Below, piece after piece: positions 32,638 through 39,665 of a DNA stretch of 64,000 bases (positions within the stretch are counted from its first letter, which is position 1; the number at the start of each line of letters is the position of its first letter). A program made the position numbers and the translations under genes. This DNA comes from CAVQND01 sp964653485 (lineage in GTDB: Bacteria; Verrucomicrobiota; Verrucomicrobiia; Limisphaerales; UBA8199), in contig CAZZFF010000009.1 in the NCBI GenBank assembly GCA_964653485.1, forward strand, positions 17,770-81,769, written 5' to 3'. The notes under the pieces were generated by a model, which saw nothing but the letters and a program-made list of their open reading frames with translations, was not told the DNA's origin and did not search any database.

Positions 32638-33576
32638 TCAGTCGCCAAACCCAGTCCGGTAGAACCTCTGTGACGCCGGCGCTCCGCGTACAGTCTCGTC
32701 CACAAAGACGCCTGGGCTTGCGACAGGGACTTTAACAACGGCGTTGCTCGACTGCAAACTGTCGAAGCCCAGGACGACCATGCTGATGTTTAACTTCACT
32801 ACCACGGCATCGTAGAAAAACACGGCCTCACCGGTGGGCAGTCGTCTCAGGCCCCACACGGGCCAGTAGGGGACGATTGTGATGTTGACGGGCTGTGACG
32901 ACGTGACCACGCCCGCCTTGTCGATCGCCTTGGCCACGAGCGCGTACCTACCCTGCGGCAGGCCCGGCCACGTCACGGCGTATGGGGGACTGGCTGCAGC
33001 CGTTCCAATGCCGATGAGATTCGTACCGGCAAAGTACTTTATTTCGGCAAGATTGTCGGTGTTCGTCACCGATGCCTGCACGATGTCGGGGCCCGCGATA
33101 AAAAATGAGCCGTCCAGAGGCGTGAGGATTGTTACGGCCGGGGGCGCGCCCGTCCATGCGTTGACCGTGACCACTCCCGGCAGCCCCTTCGTCCCGTTCC
33201 AGCCTATCGCCCCGGTCCGATAGGCGTAAAAGCCGGCGTTGGTGAACGTGAACGAAAACGAGTCGCCGAGGTTGACCATTGGCGGGCTACTCCACTCGCC
33301 GCCATAGCTCTGGACGAAATTTGTTCCGTAATACAAAGGTTGTTGGTTGACCCACACAACCGTGTCGCCGGCGTTGACGTTGAACCAGTACTGCGCCCAG
33401 CCATTCCCCAGGTAATTAGTAATGGTCGCAGCCGTGCCGTGGTGGGGCACACCCAGGAGCAGCAGGCCGAGGAGAACGGCGTCAACAGCGCGTTTCGCCC
33501 CGGGCCTCCCCAAACTATAATCCGGGCTATTGCTTAGAGATTTCGTTGGCTTTTCTCCATCGATAATGCTTCGCAT
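32638..33576 (-). CDS. Secreted cupredoxin-like/Ig-like family protein, B copy 2
   Basis: Up to 312 aa. Signal VDAVLLGLLLLGVPHHGTAA; then NAGDTVVWVNQQPLYYGTNF, FTFTNAGFYAYRTGAIGWNG, PAVTILTPLDGSFFIAG and RRLPTGEAVFFYDAVVV to PGVFVDETVRGAPASQRFYR. The start is uncertain: ATG 33576 overlaps the transposase relic in another frame, while TTG 33513 aligns with the ATG of B copy 1 (LGRPGAK versus MGRPRTK) and would clear the overlap. A changed start codon may lower its expression. Partner of 29051-29932. Confidence 0.68.
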   Translation of the reverse strand: MRSIIDGEKPTKSLSNSPDYSLGRPGAKRAVDAVLLGLLLLGVPHHGTAATITNYLGNGWAQYWFNVNAGDTVVWVNQQPLYYGTNFVQSYGGEWSSPPMVNLGDSFSFTFTNAGFYAYRTGAIGWNGTKGLPGVVTVNAWTGAPPAVTILTPLDGSFFIAGPDIVQASVTNTDNLAEIKYFAGTNLIGIGTAAASPPYAVTWPGLPQGRYALVAKAIDKAGVVTSSQPVNITIVPYWPVWGLRRLPTGEAVFFYDAVVVKLNISMVVLGFDSLQSSNAVVKVPVASPGVFVDETVRGAPASQRFYRTGFGD

Positions 33577-33757
33577 CAAGGCTCTTCCAGGTTCCCGTGC
33601 GCAATCGGGCCGCGATCCAGGGGAGCGCCAGCGTCGTTTCCCGGCGCAACCGCGCCGCCATGGCCGGCTTGGCGGGGTCCCTCTTGGGGCGTTGGCCCAA
33701 TTCGCCCTTGCTCCAAGCCAGGCGTTTGATCTCCTCGACTCTCAGCTTGCGCGGCAT
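33527..33757 (-). pseudogene. IS200/RAYT-type transposase relic 2 (in-frame deletion)
   Basis: An open frame of 76 codons starts MPRKLRVEE, the transposase N-terminus, and jumps to the C-terminal segment WSKGELGQRPKRDPAKPAMA, then RLRRETTLALPWIAARLRTG and TWKSLDAKHYRWRKAN. The whole catalytic core (HuH, tyrosine) is missing, so it cannot be active although the frame is open. Differs in its C-terminus from relic 1 (WKSLDAKHYRW versus WTYVSNLLNG), so two transposase subtypes were present. It sits 5' of gene B copy 2. Confidence 0.68.
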
Positions 33758-33849
33758 AGGAACGAATATGCCACGGTTGCTCAGGCGTGGCCAGACCGTA
33801 GTTTGAGCCGGTCTAAACATGCGGGTTTCGGTGGGGCCGTCGGTGCTTA

Positions 33850-33975
33850 ACCGTCAGGATTGCTCCCGGTCCACAGGTCATTGGAATTGTCCGCTCACGC
33901 CGAATAGAAATATCCGCCGTAATACGCCAACCCGGTGTAGTCAGCGTGATCCCATTGCCACGATGACGGTGGGGG
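33850..33975 (-). pseudogene. Decayed end of a secreted propeller-type protein
   Basis: Minus strand reads SWQWDHADYTGLAYYGGYFY, then SA, TGA (33897-33895), ADNSNDLWTGSNPDG and TAA. The pattern DYTGLAYYGG...WADNSN...GNNPDG is a conserved C-terminus in verrucomicrobial exported proteins; here the expected Trp codon TGG has become TGA. Related to the fragment at 28909-29025. Confidence 0.5.
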
Positions 33976-34138
33976 GGCGTCAGTGAACGGCGCGTGCGAA
34001 CTCCCGGACTCGAGCTGAATGTTCGACGAGAGCGATTGGCCGCCGGTGCGGCCGATTTTTGATGGATTGTTCGGGCGTTTGGGGTTTAATGGGTTCGGTC
34101 ACGGTTTGGTGAGCATTGAACTGAACACTGATAAACAG
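33976..34138. other. Leader region of the GH2 gene
   Basis: About 160 bases between the relic and the GH2 start. I see no gene and no clear promoter. A G-run (33970s) and a TTTGGGGTTTAATGGG stretch are present but unexplained. Confidence 0.3.
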
Positions 34139-36667
34139 ATGAACCATACCCAGCTCGCATCGATCGGGATTCTTGCCGCGCTCTTGGTCCAGACCGCGGG
34201 TAGTCTTGGCGCGACCCCACCCCAACGCCGCACTCTTTCTCTCGACGGCGCCTGGCAGATTGCCGAGGGGAAGATGGACCAGGCCCCGACTACTTTCGAT
34301 CGCACCGTGCCGGTGCCGGGCCTGGTGTCGCTGGCCGTGCCCGCGTTCGCCGATCCGCCGGGGCCGAAAGTCGCGGAACGCAACAAGATGCCGCAGAAGG
34401 ACCCGACGCGGGACGCGTTCTGGTACCGCCGCGTTTTCCAGCTCGATGCGCCGCTGCCGGCGGTGGCCTCGCTCAAGGTCCGCAAGGCCATGTTCGGCGC
34501 GCGGGTGATCCTCAACGGACAGGTCCTGGGGGACCATTTGCCCAGCTTCACGCCCGGTTATTTCGACGCCAGGTCCGCGCTGAAGGCCGGCGAGAACGAA
34601 TTGCTCATCCGCGTCGGCGCGGATCGCGACGCCGTGGGGCCGGCAATCGCGTCGGGATTTGATTTCGAGAAGGAACGATACATCCCCGGAATCTTCGATT
34701 CCGTGGAGCTCATTCTGTCGGGCACGCCGCACTTCACCCGGGTGCAGGTCGCGCCCGAAATCGCCGCCGGGATGGCGCGGGTGCAGGCAGTGCTGCGGAA
34801 TGACGGCGAGGCCGCGCGCGGCGCGGTCACGTTCGTTGTGCGCGAGGCCAAGACGGGGCGGGAGGCCGGGCGTCTGAAAATCGAGGCCTTGGGCATTGCC
34901 AAAGACGCGGAGGCGACCGTGGATGTCCGAATCCGGATTGCCGATTGCCGCCTCTGGTCGCCGGAAGACCCTTTTCTCTACACGCTCGAGGCCGAGACCG
35001 GCACGGACCGTTTCCAGACCCGTTTCGGAATGCGGGAGTTCAAGTTCGACGCGGCGACGGGCCGGGCGATGCTCAACGGCAAGCCCTATTTCATGCGGGG
35101 AAGCAACTTCACGCTCTACCGGTTTTTTGAAGACAGCGAGTGCAAAGACCTCCCGTGGCGGGGCGACTGGGTCAGGTTGCTCCACGAGCGCGTGAAAGAG
35201 ATGCACTGGAACTGTCTCCGATACTGCATCGGCTTCCCGCCCGAGGCCTGGTACGACATCGCCGATGAGGTGGGCATCCTCATCCAGGACGAGTTTCCGC
35301 TCTGGCACGGCGGGGCGGGCTGGAGCAATTGGCCCAAGGAGTTGAAGAGCGATGAATTGGCCCTGGAATATGCCGAGTGGATGCGCGAGCATTGGAATCA
35401 TCCCAGCGTCGTCGTGTGGGACGCGAGCAACGAAACGGCCAGTCCAGAGACAGGCCCCGCCATCCGCAAGGTCCGGGACCTGGACCTGTCGCATCGCCCG
35501 TGGGACAATAGCTACACCGAGCCGATGCACCCGGGGGATGTCTTCGAGTCGCACCCCTACCATTTCAACGGGAGCTTCCGGTTGCGGGACTTGGCCGCCG
35601 CCGACCCGGTGCCGCAGGGAAACCAACTCCGCAACGAAGGCAAGCATGCCGTCATCATCAACGAATACGGCTGGCACTGGGTCAACCGGGACGGGACCCC
35701 AACCACGCTCACTCGCGATATATACCGCAACGTTCTGGGGGAGCACGCCACGGCGGAGCAACGGTTCCATTTGCAGGCCACCTGGCTGGCGGCGGATACG
35801 GAATTCTGGCGCGTTCATCGCAAAGCGGCCGCTGTAATGCACTTCACGACGCTGGGTTACTCGCGTCCGGACGGACAGACCTGCGACCATTGGAGGCTGG
35901 GCGGGGTCGAGAAGCTCGAATGGGAGCCGGAGTTTTACCGTTACGTGCGCGACGCCTTTGCGCCAGTGGGTTTGGCCGTGGATTTCTGGAAGGACAGGCT
36001 CATTCCCCAAACCCAGTCCCGGGTCCCCGTCATCCTCATCAACGACCTCGACCACCCCTGGAGCGGGGCCGTGACCCTTCGGTTGCGCCGGGCCGGAGAG
36101 GCGGCTGCCGTCCTCGAACTCAAACGTGAGGCAACCCTCGAGCCTTTCGGTCAGACAACGGTCGACTTCCAGCTCACCTGGCCCGAAGCGCTCGGTCAAT
36201 ACACCATCGAAGCGGAGTTGCGTGGTTCGGATGGACAACCCGTCCGCAGCGTGCGCGAGTTGGAAATCATCGATCCCCGCGCATTGGGGCTGGCCTATCA
36301 GAAACAGACCTCCGCCTCGTCCACCTACGCCAAGGAGTACCTGCCGGCCAACGCCGTGGATGGCGACCCGGCGACCTACTGGTCGTCCACCTTTGCCGAT
36401 CCTGCGTGGTTGGCGGTGGACTTGGGCCAGGTCCACACGATCAGCCGCGTCCGTATTACCTGGGAGCGGGCTTACTCGAAGGTGTTCGCGGTCCAAGCAT
36501 CGCTGGACGGGCAGCGTTGGACCGACCTCTTTACGGATGAAAACGGCAAAGGCGGCGTCAGCGAGGTGAAGTTCGCCCCCGTGGAAACTCGGCACGTCCG
36601 CATCTCCTGCATTAAGCGCGGCACACAATGGGGCCACGCCATCCGCGAGCTCGAGGTGTTTGAGTGA
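34139..36667 (+). CDS. Secreted GH2-family glycosidase with C-terminal discoidin (F5/8C) domain
   Basis: About 842 aa. Signal peptide MNHTQLASIGILAALLVQTA then GSLGA. Order: sugar-binding jelly roll (LSLDGAWQIAEG, DAFWYRRVFQL, LNGQVLGDH), Ig-like domain, then the TIM barrel with NGKPYFMRGSNFTLYRFFED, acid/base in SVVVWDASNET and nucleophile in HAVIINEYGWHW. Residues about 725-842 form an F5/8 type C domain (ASSTYAKEYLPANAVDGDPA, WLAVDLGQVHTISRVRITWE), probably carbohydrate-binding. Beta-galactosidase, mannosidase or glucuronidase specificity cannot be told. ATG 34139 begins the signal peptide. The M20 peptidase gene begins at or just after its stop. Confidence 0.88.
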   Translation: MNHTQLASIGILAALLVQTAGSLGATPPQRRTLSLDGAWQIAEGKMDQAPTTFDRTVPVPGLVSLAVPAFADPPGPKVAERNKMPQKDPTRDAFWYRRVFQLDAPLPAVASLKVRKAMFGARVILNGQVLGDHLPSFTPGYFDARSALKAGENELLIRVGADRDAVGPAIASGFDFEKERYIPGIFDSVELILSGTPHFTRVQVAPEIAAGMARVQAVLRNDGEAARGAVTFVVREAKTGREAGRLKIEALGIAKDAEATVDVRIRIADCRLWSPEDPFLYTLEAETGTDRFQTRFGMREFKFDAATGRAMLNGKPYFMRGSNFTLYRFFEDSECKDLPWRGDWVRLLHERVKEMHWNCLRYCIGFPPEAWYDIADEVGILIQDEFPLWHGGAGWSNWPKELKSDELALEYAEWMREHWNHPSVVVWDASNETASPETGPAIRKVRDLDLSHRPWDNSYTEPMHPGDVFESHPYHFNGSFRLRDLAAADPVPQGNQLRNEGKHAVIINEYGWHWVNRDGTPTTLTRDIYRNVLGEHATAEQRFHLQATWLAADTEFWRVHRKAAAVMHFTTLGYSRPDGQTCDHWRLGGVEKLEWEPEFYRYVRDAFAPVGLAVDFWKDRLIPQTQSRVPVILINDLDHPWSGAVTLRLRRAGEAAAVLELKREATLEPFGQTTVDFQLTWPEALGQYTIEAELRGSDGQPVRSVRELEIIDPRALGLAYQKQTSASSTYAKEYLPANAVDGDPATYWSSTFADPAWLAVDLGQVHTISRVRITWERAYSKVFAVQASLDGQRWTDLFTDENGKGGVSEVKFAPVETRHVRISCIKRGTQWGHAIRELEVFE

Positions 36668-36690
36668 CCCGACGCCCGGCTTTCACGCCT

Positions 36691-38025
36691 ATGGCGCCCA
36701 CCCCCACCGAACTCAGGATTCTGGCCCAAGTCGAACGGCGGTTTGACGAAATGGTCGATTTGACCGCCCGGTTGGTGCGGATCAACACCGTCAATCCCTA
36801 CAGCGGCGATAGCTCCGCCGGCATCGAGAAGGCGGGACAGGAGTTGATGCGCAAAGAGCTGAAAGCGGCGGGGGCGCGCGTCGAGGTCGTCCCTGTGCCG
36901 GAGGACATCTACCGCCAGTGCGGCGTGCTCGGTCCGAGGGACCGGAGTTGGGAGGGCCGATACAACGTCGTCGGACGGTTTGAGCTTCCCGCTCGGACCA
37001 AGCCGGGGCGGAGGACAAGCCAGGGCGGGCAGCCCGTCTCCTCGGCCGCCCGGCGGCGGGGGAAAACGCTCATCCTCAACTGTCATATCGACACCGTCGG
37101 CACCGAGGGCTACGAGGGCGACCCGTTCGAGGGGGGCGTCCGCGAAGGCAGACTCTGGGGCCGCGGCACTTCCGACAGCAAAGGCAACCTCGCCATCGGC
37201 CTGGGCGCCATCAAGGCCCTCCTTTCCGTGGACGCTAGCCTGACAGGTGAAATCCTCCTCGAAAGCGTGGTGGACGAAGAGTGCAACGGGACGGGCGCAG
37301 GGACGCTGGCCTGTCTGAAGGCGGGCGTAGTGGGCGATGCCTGCCTCGCGCTGGACGGCGATGCGCATTGCCCGTATCGGGGTTGCGACGGCGTGGTCAC
37401 GCCCGAGATCGAGGTCGTGGGCCGCAGCGGCCACTCCGCTTATGGAGCGGTCAATGCCATCGAGAAGCTGACGGTGGTCAAAGGCGCGATCGATCAATTC
37501 CGGGAGCGGCGGTTGGCGATGAAGCCACCCAGGCCCGTCAGCCTCGGCCTTATCCGCGGCGGGACCCTCCCGGCCATCGTCCCGCAGAAGGCCGTGATGC
37601 AGTACAACGTCAACTACGGCCTGGAGGAGGTTGTCCCTCCGCCCCTCTTTCCCGGGGCGGAGATCATGCGGCAATTTGAGGCCGTCGTCGGCGAGGCGGC
37701 GGGCAAAGACCCATGGCTGCGCGAGCACCCCCCGCGAATCACCTGGCTCAAGGATGCCCCGCCGTACCGCATCCCCGATGACGCGCCCATTGTCAGGCTG
37801 GCCGAGGAGGCGAGCGCGGAGGTCTTGGGCCGTGTGCAGCCCGGCGGAATCGTCGCCTGGGGGGACGCGGCGCATTTCTGGAACCAAGCCCGCATTCCCG
37901 TCGTCGGGATGGGCGGGGCGAATGCGGGCACCGCGCATTCCTCCTGCGAATACGTCGAGCTGAAAGGCATGTTAACCGCGGCCAAGGCCCTCGCCCTCGC
38001 GTCGTACCGGTTCCTGGCGGGTTAA
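36691..38025 (+). CDS. M20-family metallopeptidase (ArgE/DapE/ACY1-like)
   Basis: About 444 aa. Zinc site visible: LILNCHIDTVGTEGYEGDPF (His, catalytic Asp), LWGRGTSDSKGNLAIGLGAI (bridging Asp), ESVVDEECNGTGAGTL (catalytic Glu-Glu) and a distal His near the end (NAGTAHSSCEYVELKG). A dimerisation lid follows GRSGHSAYGAVNAIEKL. Family members are deacylases, desuccinylases or dipeptidases; none of these can be selected. A Ser/Arg-rich insertion (TKPGRRTSQGGQPVSSAARR) precedes the first zinc ligand. Start ATG 36691; GTG 36664 would overlap the GH2 stop as GTGA. Converges with the esterase, 12 bases away. Confidence 0.85.
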   Translation: MAPTPTELRILAQVERRFDEMVDLTARLVRINTVNPYSGDSSAGIEKAGQELMRKELKAAGARVEVVPVPEDIYRQCGVLGPRDRSWEGRYNVVGRFELPARTKPGRRTSQGGQPVSSAARRRGKTLILNCHIDTVGTEGYEGDPFEGGVREGRLWGRGTSDSKGNLAIGLGAIKALLSVDASLTGEILLESVVDEECNGTGAGTLACLKAGVVGDACLALDGDAHCPYRGCDGVVTPEIEVVGRSGHSAYGAVNAIEKLTVVKGAIDQFRERRLAMKPPRPVSLGLIRGGTLPAIVPQKAVMQYNVNYGLEEVVPPPLFPGAEIMRQFEAVVGEAAGKDPWLREHPPRITWLKDAPPYRIPDDAPIVRLAEEASAEVLGRVQPGGIVAWGDAAHFWNQARIPVVGMGGANAGTAHSSCEYVELKGMLTAAKALALASYRFLAG

Positions 38026-38037
38026 GATGGCATCAGT

Positions 38038-39525
38038 TCATTTCTGGACGTTGATATAGCGGTCGGCCCATTTGAGGAATGCCGGCCAGTTCGGACCGGT
38101 GGTATGCCCGCCGCGATGCTGGCGGAAGGCCAGTTCCCCTTCCATGAGACCGGTTTCCAACGGCGGGAATTCCGCGGTGCCGAGGTCCTTCTTGCCCAGG
38201 AGTCGATACACCGGCCCGGCAGCCACCGCCGCCATGAAGCTGCCTTTTTGGTCCACCCACTTGCCTTCCGCTCCCGGCCCCTCCGACGCCCCGTAGCTGA
38301 TGAACGTTGGCCGCGGGGCGCACAGGGCGATCAGTTCGTGAGCATCCACCGGCAGGTCATTCCAGTTGAGCGGACCGCCATACTTGAGGAAATTACCCGC
38401 CATCCAGTGGTATTCGCCCGACCCGGTCAGGTTCTCCACCAACTCTCCGAAATTGCGCCGATGCAGCTTGGCGCCGCCTTCACCGGAGGAGCCGATAAAC
38501 CCGATGGCGAACCGCGGGTCGTACGCCATGGCGACGAGCGCGGCTTTCNNNNNNNNNNTATCGTCTGCATCGATTTCGAGGCGTCCTCCCTCGACGAGCG
38601 CGGCTTTCCCATAACGGGACAGGCCCTCGATGCCCACTTGCTTGGGGTCCACCGCCTTGTCGGTCTCAAAATAATCCAAAGCGCGGCTAGCCCCCCATGC
38701 CCAGGCGCGCAGCGCCCCCCAGTCATCCGGCTTGCGGGGTTGGCCCTTGTTGCACAGGCCGATGATGCCTTTCGTGAGACCGGCGCCGGTGTCAGCCTGG
38801 ACGCTGGTCGGCGTAAGGATGGCGTAGCCCCATCCCTTGGCCAGGACCTGTTGCTGCCAGGTGGGACCGCCGCCGCCAAACCCGCCAACACCCCGCGGAC
38901 CGAACCTGGCGGGCATCCCGCCAAAACTGAAGCCGAACTCCAGCATCACAGGCACCGGGCCGTTCGCAGATGCCGGCGTGGTCAAAGTCAACTGGATGTC
39001 CACGCTAATCGATGGGCACGATGAATTGTCAACGTGGCCCGCGAGCTGTTTCGTGATGACCGCCACATCGCCGTTGGTCTGTCGGGTTGTGCTCGTCACT
39101 TCCCACGTCACCTTTGGCGCCTCATTGGGAACCCGCCCATAAATCTCGCGGTCGAAGTCTTCCACGATTTCCGGCCGCCGCTGCTTCCACCACATTTCGG
39201 CGGTGGCGACCTTTTGCCCGCTTTTCAATACCAGCGGGTCCGGCAGGTTCGGATACGGATTGGCCTTGGACTCATCGTAGTTAACGGCGTTGGGCGCGTT
39301 TGTGTTGTTGGGATCGGCCCCCTTCCGCAGCGAAGTGATGCGCAGCAGGTCTGTCATCATCCGATGGTCCTGCTGTGCGGTCAATGTCATGAGGGCGGGC
39401 GACGGGGCGGCTCCGGAGTCTAGCGGCCGGCCAGGGGCCTCCTCGGCTGCGCCCGCCGGCACAGACGACCCAAGCCCGAAAGCAACACCCAACGCGACGA
39501 GAAGTATCTGAGTGTGGTTGGACAT
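38038..39525 (-). CDS. Secreted CE15-like (glucuronoyl esterase-type) alpha/beta-hydrolase; contains assembly gap
   Basis: About 495 codons as assembled. Signal QILLVALGVAFGLGSSVPAG then AA. The nucleophile elbow is GIEGLSRYGKAALV, the G-x-S-R-x-G-K of CE15 glucuronoyl esterases that cut lignin-glucuronoxylan esters; HRGGHTTGPNWPAFLKWADR carries the C-terminal His. Ten Ns (38549-38558) and a 17-base repeat at both sides interrupt the gene right behind the elbow. Collapsing the repeat gives GLSRYGKAALVAMAYDPRFA, the expected family sequence, so the gene is probably intact and the extra EGGRLEIDADD an artefact. Confidence 0.82.
   Translation of the reverse strand: MSNHTQILLVALGVAFGLGSSVPAGAAEEAPGRPLDSGAAPSPALMTLTAQQDHRMMTDLLRITSLRKGADPNNTNAPNAVNYDESKANPYPNLPDPLVLKSGQKVATAEMWWKQRRPEIVEDFDREIYGRVPNEAPKVTWEVTSTTRQTNGDVAVITKQLAGHVDNSSCPSISVDIQLTLTTPASANGPVPVMLEFGFSFGGMPARFGPRGVGGFGGGGPTWQQQVLAKGWGYAILTPTSVQADTGAGLTKGIIGLCNKGQPRKPDDWGALRAWAWGASRALDYFETDKAVDPKQVGIEGLSRYGKAALVEGGRLEIDADDXXXXKAALVAMAYDPRFAIGFIGSSGEGGAKLHRRNFGELVENLTGSGEYHWMAGNFLKYGGPLNWNDLPVDAHELIALCAPRPTFISYGASEGPGAEGKWVDQKGSFMAAVAAGPVYRLLGKKDLGTAEFPPLETGLMEGELAFRQHRGGHTTGPNWPAFLKWADRYINVQK
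38549..38558. other. Scaffold gap (10 Ns)
   Basis: Ten ambiguous bases. The 17 bases just before (CGACGAGCGCGGCTTTC, 38532-38548) recur exactly at 38592-38608, 60 bases later, so the two contig ends overlap and were joined without merging. Confidence 0.95.
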
Positions 39526-39572
39526 AGTCGAGGTCGGACGGTAGAGGAGCGGCGAGGGATGTAAAGGATGAT

Positions 39573-39650
39573 TTGATAGACGAAACCGTCTGTCGGCTCT
39601 ACGTTCTCACGCCGGACGAAATCCAGATTGCGAAAGAGGCCGTCATCCAG
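39573..39650 (+). other. Possible DNA-methyltransferase C-terminal fragment
   Basis: In the 140-base gap between divergent genes the plus strand reads MIDETVCRLYVLTPDEIQIA, resembling the ID..V..LYGLT.EEI.I.E ending of type II/IIS adenine methyltransferases. It is in frame with the downstream peptidase and short, so this is a weak call; it could be chance. Confidence 0.2.
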
Positions 39651-39665
39651 GTAATGAATACGATC

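Larger units (their letters stand above)
31351..32771. repeat. 1,421-bp near-identical direct repeat, copy 2
   Basis: Partner of 27764-29184. Left edge is inside the 5' end of gene C, right edge inside gene B copy 2, where CCCA is followed by GGACGACC instead of TAACGAAC. Beyond both edges the sequences differ clearly, as expected of recent gene conversion, unequal exchange or an assembly copy. Confidence 0.93.

Noticed and set aside
33980..36637. 885-codon open frame on the minus strand
   Set aside because: Antisense to the GH2 gene, which has signal peptide, catalytic motifs and a discoidin domain; the minus reading shows no domain.
38549..38608. True protein insertion in the esterase behind its active site
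   Set aside because: Flanked by a 17-base duplication and Ns; best explained by unmerged contig ends.
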